Positions 17,999-26,568 of a stretch of DNA of 64,000 nt are shown here, in pieces. Both the position numbers and the translations under genes were made by a program. The stretch's first letter is position 1; each line of letters begins with the position of its first letter. The notes under the pieces are model-generated. The model was not told where the DNA came from. It saw only the letters and a list, made by a program, of their open reading frames with translations, and made no database searches. Where the stretch lies: contig CAWHVF010000005.1 in the NCBI GenBank assembly GCA_963832785.1, positions 930,001 to 994,000 of the forward strand, written 5' to 3'. The stretch is from CAWBRT01 sp963832785 (GTDB lineage: Bacteria > Acidobacteriota > Terriglobia > Terriglobales > Acidobacteriaceae).

Positions 17999-20429
17999 AA
18001 GCGGCATAACCCCACCCGGGGTCCCCGGCAAATGCCGTTGTTGCATTTGTTGGGGTGATAGCGGCAAACTGCGCGGTGCGAGCGTGGGTCACATGCGGGC
18101 TTTGTTGTATAAGGAGCCCGCCGGCGAGGGCGCCGGCCCTACGTAAAACGTCAAGAGCGAACTTCGCCGCTGCCGGAGTGGCATGGGCGGCGGCGTCTCC
18201 GCTTTCGCCGCGCTCCGTCCCGGCCGCCACCGGCAACTCGGTTATGAAGCGCGCTCCCATCGGAGAGTTCTCCTCTACGCGGATGGTGCCGTGATGGTCC
18301 TCGACGATGCGGGCCACGATGGCCAGCCCCAGCCCGGTGCCCCGCTGCTTGGTGGAGAAGTAAGGAAGAAAGAGCTTTTCTTTCAGTTCCGGGGTAACGC
18401 CGTGGCCGGTGTCGGCGACCGCCAGTTCGACGGCGTCGCGGCCGCCGAGCAAGGTGGTGGAGATCAGCAGGTCGCGCACCAGCGCGCCGTTCATGGCTTC
18501 GGCCGCGTTGTCCACCAGGTTGGTGATGACGCGCGTGATAGCCTCCGGGTCGGCCATTATCGGCGGCAGGTCCTTGGCCAGCAAGGTGCTGACGTTTATG
18601 CCTTCCAGCCGCCCTTCAAACAGCTTCAGCGAATCGTTCACTAGGGCATTGAGGTCGGAGGGGCGTAGCTGCGGCGCGGGAAAGCGCGCCAGGGTGGAAA
18701 ACTCGTCGACCAGGCGGCGTACGGTTTCCACTGAGATGGTGATGGTTTCGGCGCAGTCTTTCATGATGGCGCGCGAGCCCTCGTCGCCACGGCTGAGATG
18801 GCGCCGGATGCGCTCTGCCGACAGAGCGATGGGCGTGAGCGGGTTCTTGATCTCGTGGGCAATGCGCCGCGCCACCTCCCGCCAGGCCGCCTGCCGCTGG
18901 GCCTGCAGCAGCTCGGAAAGGTCTTCAAAGACCACCACGTAGCCGAGCCGCTGGCGTGGCGGCATGGGCCCGGCCCGCCGCGGATTCATCGATGCCACCG
19001 TCACCGCCAGCACCAGCGAAGTGGACCCGGACGTCGTCTCCATCTGCTCTGAAGTCGAGCCCATGCGGTCGGCCCGGCGCATCAGCCGGCGCAGTTCCTG
19101 GGCGAAATCAGGGGCGAACAGGTCTCCCAGTTCCAGCTTCTCCAGGCCGCCGTTTTCCGCCGCCGGCGGGTGGAAGAGGCGAGTGAAGGCGTCATTGATG
19201 TGGGCGGCCTTCTCGTTCGGGTCCAGCGAGAGCACCGCCGTGGGAATGCTCTGCATTATGGTCTGCAGATGCTTTTCGCGCGCTTCCAGGGTGACGTAAG
19301 CGCTGGCCAGGTCCTTGCGGCTGGCCTCTATCTGTCGTCGTCCGGCTTCCAGTTCCGCCGCCATGCGGTTGAACGAAATCACCAGGTCGGCCAGCTCGTC
19401 GCCGGCAGCCACCTCCACCCGGTAGTCGAGGCGCCCGCCGGAAATCTCGTTGGTTCCCTGCGCCAGGGCCAGTACCGGCCGCGTCACTGCCTTGGAGAGC
19501 ACGAGCGCAAACCAGGTGGAGGCGAACAGCACCAGCAGGGTGATCAGCAACAGAAGCTGCAGGTAGGTGCGCCGCACCAGCCGCTGCTCCTTGCGCTGCG
19601 CGGCGTAGTTCTGCTGGCTGGCGGCCAGGTCCTTCAGCACCTCCGAATACTTGGCCGGCAGCGGCATGGCCACCAGGATGCTGCCACGTTCGCCCACGGC
19701 GGCGCTGCCGGCAACATACTCCTGGTCGCCGAAGCTGAAGCTGCGAGACTGCCCCACGGGAATGGCCAGCGGAATGTGGCGGCTCAGGATCGGCCAGACG
19801 TCGGGGGCCTGGAAACTGGCTTCCGGCTGGCCATCCAGCAGCGCGATCACGAACCCGCCCTGCAGCGTGGGCTCGTGCCGACGCAGCTCGTCCATCAGGG
19901 GAGCGAAGTGCCCGGTGCGAAAGGCGCGCTGCGTGTCGGGAGCATTGGCGATGCCTTCGGCCTCCGCGCTGGCGTTCTGGCCGGCATAGCTGGTCAATAG
20001 CTGCGTCACTGCCGCGGTTGAGCTGCGCACCTCTTCCAGCGGCCGCGAGAACCACTTGTCGATCTGGCGGTTCATCAGTCCGTAGGAGAACAGGAAGAGC
20101 GCAATCACCGGCCCCAGGGAGAGCACCAGGGCGCCGGCGACCATCTTGGAGCGAAACTTCGAACCAAAGACGCCCGTCCGGCGCTCGATGTAGAGCTTGA
20201 TGACGGTGCGCAGCAAGACAAAGGTCAGAGCCAGCCAGCCCAGGAAAGTCAGCGCTGAAACCGCCGCAAACAGCAATGTCTGCCCGAAGGTTTCCGGGCG
20301 CAGGAAGGTCAGGTTGAACGATACCTGCAGAAAGATGACCACGAACAGGATGACAATGCCGGCGCCCAGCATGATCATGGTATTGCGGCGGCGGCGGAGC
20401 TCGCGGCGATTTTGCGGCTCAATGGGCAT
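17940..20429 (-). CDS. NtrY-like membrane histidine kinase with extended C-terminus
   Basis: Sensor kinase of about 829 residues. Two N-terminal helices (around 17-40 and 50-70), a third near 95-115, a periplasmic sensor, another helix at about 290, a HAMP linker, a PAS domain (IMQSIPTAVLSLDPNEKA), HisKA RRIAHEIKNPLTPIALSA, and HATPase_c boxes VDNAAEAM, DTGHGV and QRGTGLGLAIV. The domain should end near ARFITELPVAAG; about 75 more residues are translated from repeat DNA and run into the end of the xdhC-like gene. The ATG at 20429 gives the usual basic start before the first helix; the frame is open to 20609. It is probably the partner of the NtrX-like regulator. Confidence 0.85.
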   Translation of the reverse strand: MPIEPQNRRELRRRRNTMIMLGAGIVILFVVIFLQVSFNLTFLRPETFGQTLLFAAVSALTFLGWLALTFVLLRTVIKLYIERRTGVFGSKFRSKMVAGALVLSLGPVIALFLFSYGLMNRQIDKWFSRPLEEVRSSTAAVTQLLTSYAGQNASAEAEGIANAPDTQRAFRTGHFAPLMDELRRHEPTLQGGFVIALLDGQPEASFQAPDVWPILSRHIPLAIPVGQSRSFSFGDQEYVAGSAAVGERGSILVAMPLPAKYSEVLKDLAASQQNYAAQRKEQRLVRRTYLQLLLLITLLVLFASTWFALVLSKAVTRPVLALAQGTNEISGGRLDYRVEVAAGDELADLVISFNRMAAELEAGRRQIEASRKDLASAYVTLEAREKHLQTIMQSIPTAVLSLDPNEKAAHINDAFTRLFHPPAAENGGLEKLELGDLFAPDFAQELRRLMRRADRMGSTSEQMETTSGSTSLVLAVTVASMNPRRAGPMPPRQRLGYVVVFEDLSELLQAQRQAAWREVARRIAHEIKNPLTPIALSAERIRRHLSRGDEGSRAIMKDCAETITISVETVRRLVDEFSTLARFPAPQLRPSDLNALVNDSLKLFEGRLEGINVSTLLAKDLPPIMADPEAITRVITNLVDNAAEAMNGALVRDLLISTTLLGGRDAVELAVADTGHGVTPELKEKLFLPYFSTKQRGTGLGLAIVARIVEDHHGTIRVEENSPMGARFITELPVAAGTERGESGDAAAHATPAAAKFALDVLRRAGALAGGLLIQQSPHVTHARTAQFAAITPTNATTAFAGDPGWGYAASTLRFSLRLPVSERTCFLP
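18010..18146. repeat. Palindromic repeats at the ntrY/xdhC convergence
   Basis: CCCCACC ... GGCAAATGC and GCATTTGTTGGGG (18010-18055) form a hairpin. It is followed at about 18111-18146 by a GCCCGCCGGCGAGGGCGCCGGCCCTACG element of the GGCGCTACC family. Both lie inside the reading frame of the NtrY-like gene and code its non-conserved tail. Confidence 0.6.
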
Positions 20430-20685
20430 GATGATCAGGCATTCCCTGCGCAGTATTAACCCTGCTTTCTTAATAATGGCGCAGAGAAATATCTGGAACG
20501 GCATTATAACCAACCCTGGGATTGAAGATTGCAAATTGAAGAATGCGCGGCCCCTGGCAGCCTTAATCCGCGCGGGTGAGCAAGCTGAAGGCTGTTGTAT
20601 CCGCTGCAAGCGCCGATTTTGGCTCGGCTAGTAAGTCCTTGTGGGAATTGACCTTAGCGGAAGCGCGGCGGCTGCCTTCAATTTT

Positions 20686-22476
20686 TCAGCGGCTGAATAC
20701 CCGGCAGGTATAACCGTCTTCGGCCATCGCCAGCCGTTGCCTCCATCCTGCAGGCGCAGGCGGCAGCGCGGCTCCGGCTTGCAGCGTACAGGCCAGCAAC
20801 AGCCGCGGGGTGGCGCGCGGCACCTGCATGCGCAGTACGGCCTCTTGCACCCCGGCAGACGCGGAAGCGGCGCCCACCAGTTCGGCATGGCAGGTACGCT
20901 CGCCGGTCAGCACCAGTTCCCGTCGCAACTCTAAAAGCGTGCGGTACCACTGCAGCATGTCGTTGTCCTCGCCGGCGCGCTCCCAGTTCAGCCGCGAGCG
21001 CTCGAAGGTTGCCGCATCCTGCGGATCAGGAACCTGGCTGAAATCGAAATCCTTGAATTCCTGGCGGCGGCCCGCGCTCACCGCTTGCTTGATGATAGGA
21101 TCGCCGAAGTCGGTGAAGAACTGAAACGGCGCGCTCTCATCGAACTCCTGCCCCATGAAAAGCAGGGGCGTATGCGGGGCGAGCAGCAGGATGGCGGCCA
21201 TCAACTTGCGCACGCCGCGCGGCACCAGCGCCGTCAGACGCTCGCCGCGCGCGCGGTTTCCCACCTGGTCGTGGTTCTGGATGCTGATGATGTTGGCCGG
21301 CAGAGGAACGTCCTTCGCGCTGAAGCCGCGCTCCTCTTTCCAGAAAGCGAAATACTGCCCCTGGAAGGCATAGCCCTCGTTCAAGGCCGTGACCAGTTGC
21401 CACGGGCTGCCAAAATCCTGGTAGTAGCCGGCGCGCTCGCCGGTGAACATGGCATGCAGCGCGTGGTGGAAGTCGTCGCTCCACATGCCCTCCAAGCCGT
21501 AGCCTTGGCGCGCCTGGTTTGCCAGCGCCGGGGCGGAAGGCGGGAGCACGTAGCGGGGATCGTTCTCGTCGCTCTCGGCCATTATGCAGATGTTGCGCCC
21601 GAGCTCGCGGCCCAGCGCGTGGGCTTTCTCGGCGATTTCGGCCACGATGGGTTGCGGCGAGTCGTCGCGAATGGTCTGCACCGCGTCCAGCCGCAGCCCG
21701 TCGAGATGGTATTCGCGCAGCCAGTAGAGCGCATTTTCCACCACGAAGTGGCGCACGCCGGCGCTGCCCCGGTCATCGTAGTTCACCGCCTCACCCCAGG
21801 GAGTCTGGTGGCGCGCGGTGAAATAAGGCCCAAAGAGGCGCAGGTAGTTGCCCTCGTTGCCCAGGTGGTTGTAGACCACATCGAGCGCGACGGTCAGGCC
21901 GCGCCGGTGGGCCTGGTCGACGAATTGCCGCAGCTCCTCCGGCCCGCCGTAACTGGCCTGCACGGCGTAGAGCCCGACGCCGTCGTATCCCCAGTTGCGT
22001 CGGCCCGGGAAGGCGTTTACCGGCATGAGCTCGATGGCGGTCACTCCCAGCCGCCGCAGATAATCAAGCTTGCCGATGGCGGCGGAGAAAGTTCCCTCGG
22101 AAGTAAAGGCACCGAGATGGAGTTCGTAAAGCACGTATTCGGAAAATGGCCGCCCGCGCCAGCCGGAATCGCTCCAGCGAAACCGCGCCGGATCGACGAT
22201 CTCCGCCGGCCCGTGCACGCCTTCCGGCAGCAGGCGGGCAACCGGATCAGGCACCTGGCGGCCATCGACGAGATAAAAGTATCGATCGCCGGCTTCGGCT
22301 TCGAGCACCGCCTCCCAGGTATCGCCGTTGGGGCAGGCGCGCTGCATAGGCACGTCTTGCGGTTGGTCTTGGCGGCGAAGCATGCGCAGCGTGATGGCCT
22401 GCGGATTGGGAGCCCAGACGCGGAACGCGACGCGTGGACTGGAACCTTGCAACACGGTTGCGCCGCGCGAAAACAT
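20686..22476 (-). CDS. treZ: Malto-oligosyltrehalose trehalohydrolase
   Basis: Glycoside hydrolase family 13 enzyme of 596 residues that releases trehalose from maltooligosyltrehalose. An N-terminal CBM48-like domain (VAFRVWAPNPQAITLRML) is followed by the barrel with YELHLGAFTSEGTF, VIDxVYNHLG-like LDVVYNHLGNEGNY, the nucleophile region YHLDGLRLDAVQTI, the acid/base region NICIMAESDENDPRYV and IQNHDQVGNRARGERL. These match TreZ better than glycogen branching enzyme. The partner gene treY is not next to it, so trehalose synthesis from glycogen would need treY elsewhere. Confidence 0.9.
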   Translation of the reverse strand: MFSRGATVLQGSSPRVAFRVWAPNPQAITLRMLRRQDQPQDVPMQRACPNGDTWEAVLEAEAGDRYFYLVDGRQVPDPVARLLPEGVHGPAEIVDPARFRWSDSGWRGRPFSEYVLYELHLGAFTSEGTFSAAIGKLDYLRRLGVTAIELMPVNAFPGRRNWGYDGVGLYAVQASYGGPEELRQFVDQAHRRGLTVALDVVYNHLGNEGNYLRLFGPYFTARHQTPWGEAVNYDDRGSAGVRHFVVENALYWLREYHLDGLRLDAVQTIRDDSPQPIVAEIAEKAHALGRELGRNICIMAESDENDPRYVLPPSAPALANQARQGYGLEGMWSDDFHHALHAMFTGERAGYYQDFGSPWQLVTALNEGYAFQGQYFAFWKEERGFSAKDVPLPANIISIQNHDQVGNRARGERLTALVPRGVRKLMAAILLLAPHTPLLFMGQEFDESAPFQFFTDFGDPIIKQAVSAGRRQEFKDFDFSQVPDPQDAATFERSRLNWERAGEDNDMLQWYRTLLELRRELVLTGERTCHAELVGAASASAGVQEAVLRMQVPRATPRLLLACTLQAGAALPPAPAGWRQRLAMAEDGYTCRVFSR

Positions 22477-22778
22477 TTCTGATTTCTGATTTTTGATTTC
22501 AGATTGAAAAACTCTCTCTGAGTTGGACGGCCCGCAGGTTGGGCAGGATGTATTTTGATTTTTGATTTCAGATTTTTGATTTCAGATTGATCTGACGTTG
22601 CAGGGTTTTTGCGCTGCCCTATTAAAGTTTTTCAATTTGATCAAAAATCGAAAAACCGAAATGTGCCCCGGTCAGAGCTGCAAGCGAAAAGACTCACCGG
22701 GGAGGGCGCCGGCACTACGGAGCTGGCCACGCTACTGCTTTTCAATCAAAAATCTGAAATCAAAAATCAAAAATGTTC
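22477..22778. repeat. Intergenic block of GATTTTTGATTTCAGATT repeats
   Basis: About 300 bases with no gene. Copies of a TGATTTTTGATTTCAGATT unit lie at roughly 22480-22510 and 22552-22590, and inverted copies (AATCTGAAATCAAAAATC) at 22739-22775, so the block could fold as a long AT-rich hairpin. A GGAGGGCGCCGGCACTACGG element (22701-22720) of the GGCGCTACC family lies between. Confidence 0.65.
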
Positions 22779-23636
22779 TTACGGCGTCGGCGCCCGGCGG
22801 CCGGGGAATTTGATGGAGAGCCCGGTTTCGCGCTTGTCGCGCACCACCGTGAGGGCGTAGGCCGCCCTTCGCCGGCTGATTGCGTGCACCCAGTCGTCGA
22901 TATTGGCCACCCACTCTTTTTCCACCTGGATCACCACGTCTCCGGGCTTAAGTCCGCCCTGATCGGCGGGGCTGCCCTTCTCGACTGCGCGCACCAGCAC
23001 GCCACCGCGCCCGTTCTTTATGCCGAGATACTGGCAGAGCTGCGGCGAGAGCTCTTCCAGGGCCGCGCCGGTATCGCTGATGTATACGCTGGTAAACGTC
23101 GGCATATCGAATTCGAAGACGAAGGGCATGGGAGGAAAGTCCGGCGGAGGCGGGAAGCCGGAGTTGAAGACCGCCGGATGGGTGAACTGCGCGCGGTCAA
23201 CCAGCGTGGCTTGCAAGTACAGCAGTTGGCTGCCGCGGGTTATGCCCAGGGTGACAATGTTTCCCGGTGGCACCCGGCGCACCAGGTGGCGAAGCTGCTC
23301 TTCGCTTTCCACTGGCTTGCCGTTGAGGCTGACAATGACATCGCCCTCCCGTACGCCCGCCTTGCCGGCGGGGGCGTCCTGGTCAACCAGGGTGACTTCA
23401 ACCCCGGTTGGCTTTTTCAGCCCGAGTGCTTGAGCACGCTCGGCGCTCAGGGCGACCACGTTTACGCCCAGGTAGGAGCCATGCATGGCCGGCTGGCCGG
23501 GCCAATCGCGGCCCGATCCCGGCGCGGGCTCCTGGCCGGGGAAGGCGAGCGCAGCCCCCGTCCCCAGCGAGAGGAAAAGAATCACCGCCAAACTTGATGC
23601 CCGTCTCATCATTCCCCTGTGTCCCTCTTGCGTCAC
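22779..23636 (-). CDS. Exported protein with two PDZ domains
   Basis: Protein of about 280 residues with a signal peptide (RRASSLAVILFLSLGTGAALAFPG) and two PDZ domains, one at about 55-135 (GVEVTLVDQDAPAGKAGVREGDVIVSLNG is its core) and one at about 190-270 (GVLVRAVEKGSPADQGGLKPGDVVIQV). No protease domain is present, unlike DegP. The frame begins with GTG at 23636, two bases after the stop of the anti-sigma gene; ATG at 23612 is the alternative. It is the third gene of a sigma / anti-sigma / PDZ operon and may sense or scaffold damaged envelope proteins, which is an inference. Confidence 0.8.
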   Translation of the reverse strand: MTQEGHRGMMRRASSLAVILFLSLGTGAALAFPGQEPAPGSGRDWPGQPAMHGSYLGVNVVALSAERAQALGLKKPTGVEVTLVDQDAPAGKAGVREGDVIVSLNGKPVESEEQLRHLVRRVPPGNIVTLGITRGSQLLYLQATLVDRAQFTHPAVFNSGFPPPPDFPPMPFVFEFDMPTFTSVYISDTGAALEELSPQLCQYLGIKNGRGGVLVRAVEKGSPADQGGLKPGDVVIQVEKEWVANIDDWVHAISRRRAAYALTVVRDKRETGLSIKFPGRRAPTP

Positions 23637-23638
23637 TT

Positions 23639-24568
23639 TCAGTCGATTTCCGGAGTGGAAACCAGTATGTGGCGCGACTCCGCCCGGATGGCCGGATTGG
23701 GGTCATCCTTGGCCAACTGCCGCAATGCCTGGCGAACGCTGGTGTCAGCCCGGCTCGGCTTGAGGGCGTTGAGAGCGCCAATGCGCACACCGGGACTGTT
23801 ATCGTTAAGCAGCGCTTCCAGGATGGCATTGCGCACCCGTATGTCGCCGCGCACGTAAGGGGCAACCGCTTCCAGCGCCTTCAGGCGGGTGCCCGGATTG
23901 CTGTCGTAGCGCAAGGCAAAGACCAGGCCCTCGCGGATCTGGCCGTCATCCGGCTTCTGCTTCAACAGATCGATGGAGTCCATGCGCAGGCCGGAGTTGT
24001 GGTTGGTGCGGGCGGCGTAGAGCAATAGCCGCTGTATGTCGGGATCGCTGAGCGAGCCCTGCGCCTCCTCGGGCCTGGTCGTCTGGTACTGGATGGTGAT
24101 GCGGTCGCTTGCCGGATCGCGTTGAATGCTGCGCACGCCGAGAATGGAAGCCTCGGAGCGCGGCTGCGCGGCAGCCGGGGACAGGACATCCTTTTGCGTT
24201 ACCGTGCGATACATTGTTCCCACGCCGCCGCCGAAGCCGACCAGGAAAATAAGCGCCGCCAGGGCTGGAGAGAAGCGCATCTGCCGCAGCCAGGCCATGG
24301 GGTCGAGAAACAAAAAGCCAAGCCAGTGCCGCTGCTGCGCCTGCTGCAGCCGTTCGTGCAGTTCCATGCGGGCGGCGGCCAGCAAGTTGGGAGTAACCTC
24401 TACTTCCGGCGCGGCCGCAAGCTGCTGGTGCAGGCCTTTAAGCGCCTCCAGCTCCTGGCCGCAGGCTACGCAGCGGCGAACGTGCTGCTCCAGTTCGAAG
24501 CGGGCATCGTCCTCCAGTTCCTGGTAGAGGTAAAGACTCGCGTTCTGTTGCACCCACTGGCAATTCAT
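23639..24568 (-). CDS. Zinc-finger anti-sigma factor with HEAT-like repeats
   Basis: Protein of 309 residues: N-terminal zf-HC2 anti-sigma zinc motif (LEQHVRRCVACGQE, H-x3-C-x2-C), a transmembrane helix near residues 99-116 (SPALAALIFLVGFGGGVG), and a C-terminal half of helical HEAT-like repeats (LLYAARTNHNSGLRMDSIDLL, RYDSNPGTRLKALEAV, LNDNSPGVRIGALNAL). The order follows the ECF sigma gene by about 50 bases. The zinc domain should bind the sigma factor in the cytoplasm; the repeats would face the periplasm and may receive the stress signal. Confidence 0.85.
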   Translation of the reverse strand: MNCQWVQQNASLYLYQELEDDARFELEQHVRRCVACGQELEALKGLHQQLAAAPEVEVTPNLLAAARMELHERLQQAQQRHWLGFLFLDPMAWLRQMRFSPALAALIFLVGFGGGVGTMYRTVTQKDVLSPAAAQPRSEASILGVRSIQRDPASDRITIQYQTTRPEEAQGSLSDPDIQRLLLYAARTNHNSGLRMDSIDLLKQKPDDGQIREGLVFALRYDSNPGTRLKALEAVAPYVRGDIRVRNAILEALLNDNSPGVRIGALNALKPSRADTSVRQALRQLAKDDPNPAIRAESRHILVSTPEID

Positions 24569-24619
24569 AGCTCTTTCTCTTCCAGCTTCAAGTTTCGGCG
24601 TTGCAAACTTGAAACTAAC

Positions 24620-25216
24620 TCAACGCGTATCCGCCAGGGCGGCGCGCAGCTTTTGCGTCGCCCGGAACAGCGTGTTCTTGGCGGTTTCTTCCGTGGTGTT
24701 CAGGGCTTCGCCGATGGTACGCAGGCGCAGCCCCTGGTAATGCTTCATCTCGAAGACCAGCCGCTCGCGCGGGGTCAGCTTTTGCAGGGCCAGGCTGATG
24801 CGGCTGCCCAGCTCGCGGCGCATCAGGTCGCGCTCGGGGCTGGCGCCGCTGCGTTCGTCCGGCACCTGCTCCAGCAGATTGATCGGCTGCCCCTTCCGGT
24901 CGCGAACCAGGGGCGAGTCCTCCTTGCGCACCTCTTTCCGGCGCAGATGATCCAGGCACAAATTGGTGACAATGCGGTAAATCCAGGTATAGAAGGAGCA
25001 CTCGAAGCGGAAGCCCCCCAGGTAGCGATACGCCTTCAGAAAAGCTTCCTGGTAGATATCCTTGGCCTCGTGTTCGGAACCGGTAAGGCGGAGCGCCAGC
25101 TTGAGCACCGCCTGGTCGTAGAGGCGAACCAGCTCCTCGAAGGCGGCGCGGTTGCCACGCTGCGCCTCGCGAATCAGCTCGGCATCGTTGATCCGGCCGG
25201 GGCCGTGCTCGAGCAT
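24620..25216 (-). CDS. ECF-type RNA polymerase sigma factor
   Basis: Sigma-70 family factor of 198 residues of the SigE/RpoE type. Region 2 is seen in AAFEELVRLYDQAVLKLALR and AKDIYQEAFLKAYRYLGGF, region 4 in LTPRERLVFEMKHYQGLRLR and EETAKNTLFRATQKLR. The ATG at 25216 (MLEHGPGRINDAEL) was chosen because GAGGAG precedes it and homology should start there. The frame is open for another 89 codons to 25483, but that part is low-complexity Ala/Ser/Pro and reads like the repeat-derived extensions elsewhere in the window. It leads the operon with the anti-sigma and PDZ genes. Confidence 0.85.
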   Translation of the reverse strand: MLEHGPGRINDAELIREAQRGNRAAFEELVRLYDQAVLKLALRLTGSEHEAKDIYQEAFLKAYRYLGGFRFECSFYTWIYRIVTNLCLDHLRRKEVRKEDSPLVRDRKGQPINLLEQVPDERSGASPERDLMRRELGSRISLALQKLTPRERLVFEMKHYQGLRLRTIGEALNTTEETAKNTLFRATQKLRAALADTR

Positions 25217-25595
25217 GGCTCCTCGGGGGGAAAGGGCCTCGGCGCTCTCGCCTGCTGCAGGCGCTCTGCTAGATGCCGCGCCAGGGGGATCTTGGGTCAC
25301 GCTCGCGGCCCCTGGGGAGCTCTCCGCGAACAGGCAGGCGCCCTGGCCGGGCTCGTCCGTCCCGGAGGAAGCCGCGGACGTAGCTCGCTCAGCAGAACCA
25401 GAAGAGGCTTCTGTCCGAGTGGCCGGTCCGCCGCCAACCCCTCCCCACGGAAAAGACGTCATCGTAGCCTCGGCCGCCATCAACTCGCCACCTGTCGCGC
25501 ACGCAGCGACTACCTAGTTGGACGAGGGCAGGCAGGGTTTTGTTAGCAGCTCCATTGTAAACGCTTATCGGTTAGGAAATAGGAAAGTAAGGTAT

Positions 25596-25836
25596 CCCCC
25601 GGCAGAGCCGGGGGCTTTACCGGGTCGCGGGGCCCCTCAAAGGGGCCTTACCGCGACCCAAAGTCAAAAGCTCATCGTTCCATCTGCTCTTTCGCAACAG
25701 CGCCAAGGCTCTTCGTCACCGGGTCGCAAGCGCATCATTTAGGACATCTCGGGTACGTCACAAGAACCCCTGGTAGTGCCGACTCCCGGAATTGTCAAAC
25801 TTTGGGAGCCTCCCCGGCATAGCCGGGGGAACTCCC
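25596..25836. repeat. Cluster of three GC hairpins upstream of the sigma operon
   Basis: Within the 500-base gap (25484-25980) three hairpins stand out: CCCCCGGCAGAGCCGGGGG (25596-25614), GGGTCGCGGGGCCCC with GGGGCCTTACCGCGACCC (25622-25659), and GGGAGCCTCCCCGGC with GCCGGGGGAACTCCC (25804-25836). The first and third are variants of one unit. No gene was recognised between them. Confidence 0.65.
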
Positions 25837-25980
25837 ATTTGATTAGGTAGTAGAAAAGGCGTTCAACTCCAATGTTGCTCATTCCTTAGAGAGAAACCCC
25901 AGTCCCTCTCCAGGCCAACCCGACCATAGCCGGCGCATCTGTAAGTTGGTGGTTGGACCTACCGAAGGAGGCAGTCTCCG

Positions 25981-26217
25981 ATGAAGAGCTTTCTGTTTGG
26001 CCTTGGCTTGGGACTCGGCTTGGGCATTCTTTTCGCTCCTATGAGCGGCGAAGACACCCGCCAGAACATCTCGGATCACGCCAACGACCTGGCAAATTCG
26101 GCGCGTGACACTTACGAACAGGGACGTGAGCGTGTGCAGCGTGGAGTGGAAGCTATTCGCGGGCGCGCCAGCGAAATACGCGCCAGCGTGAGCGAATCCA
26201 CCGGCACCCATCCCTAA
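25981..26217 (+). CDS. YtxH-like small stress protein
   Basis: Protein of 78 residues: a Gly/Leu-rich N-terminal hydrophobic segment (FLFGLGLGLGLGILFAP) followed by a charged amphipathic helix (about 25-75) of the YtxH/gas-vesicle-like type. Such proteins are general-stress or membrane-associated in other bacteria; the role here is not known. A strong Shine-Dalgarno AAGGAGG lies 9 bases before the ATG, and a terminator follows at 26251-26280, so it is probably a single-gene transcript. Confidence 0.75.
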   Translation: MKSFLFGLGLGLGLGILFAPMSGEDTRQNISDHANDLANSARDTYEQGRERVQRGVEAIRGRASEIRASVSESTGTHP

Positions 26218-26250
26218 GCGCGAATTTCGCCGACCCGGATCGTCCGCTCC

Positions 26251-26280
26251 AGGAAGCTGCCTTTGGGCAGCTTTCCTTTT
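26251..26280 (+). terminator. Rho-independent terminator after the YtxH-like gene
   Basis: AGGAAGCTGCC and GGCAGCTTTCCT pair around a short TTTG loop and run into CTTTT. It lies 34 bases after the stop codon. Confidence 0.7.
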
Positions 26281-26333
26281 CGTGTGTAAAGGCCGCCACC
26301 CGGCCGAGAGCGGCGGCGGCCAGGCTTGCGCGG

Positions 26334-26363
26334 TTGACACTGCCAAAGCAGCGCCAGTATCCT
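26334..26363 (+). promoter_or_regulatory. Sigma-70 type promoter for yceD-rpmF-plsX
   Basis: TTGACA (26334-26339) and TATCCT (26358-26363) are separated by 18 bases, giving a leader of about 200 bases before the yceD start. A GC hairpin (GGCCGCCACCCGGCC and CGGCGGCGGCC) lies just upstream. Confidence 0.45.
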
Positions 26364-26568
26364 TAGCCCAGGGGTGCCTCCCAGCACAAGGCCGACCTGG
26401 CGGGTCCGGTAAATCCATACCTTACCTAGCGAGGGCAAAACAGCATTCGCCGGGATCCCGCTTGTGTTGTGGCTTTTTGCGCCTCTCATTGAGTTAAGCC
26501 CGCAGCTCTGATTTGCTTTGCCGGGCGGGCAGACGCGGAGGTCGCGTTTGCCAAGCTGGTTTAGGGAC

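Noticed and set aside
25217..25483. The 89-codon N-terminal extension of the ECF sigma factor as real protein
   Set aside because: It is low-complexity Ala/Ser/Pro without family similarity; the ATG at 25216 has a GAGGAG ribosome site and starts at the conserved region. It remains possible.
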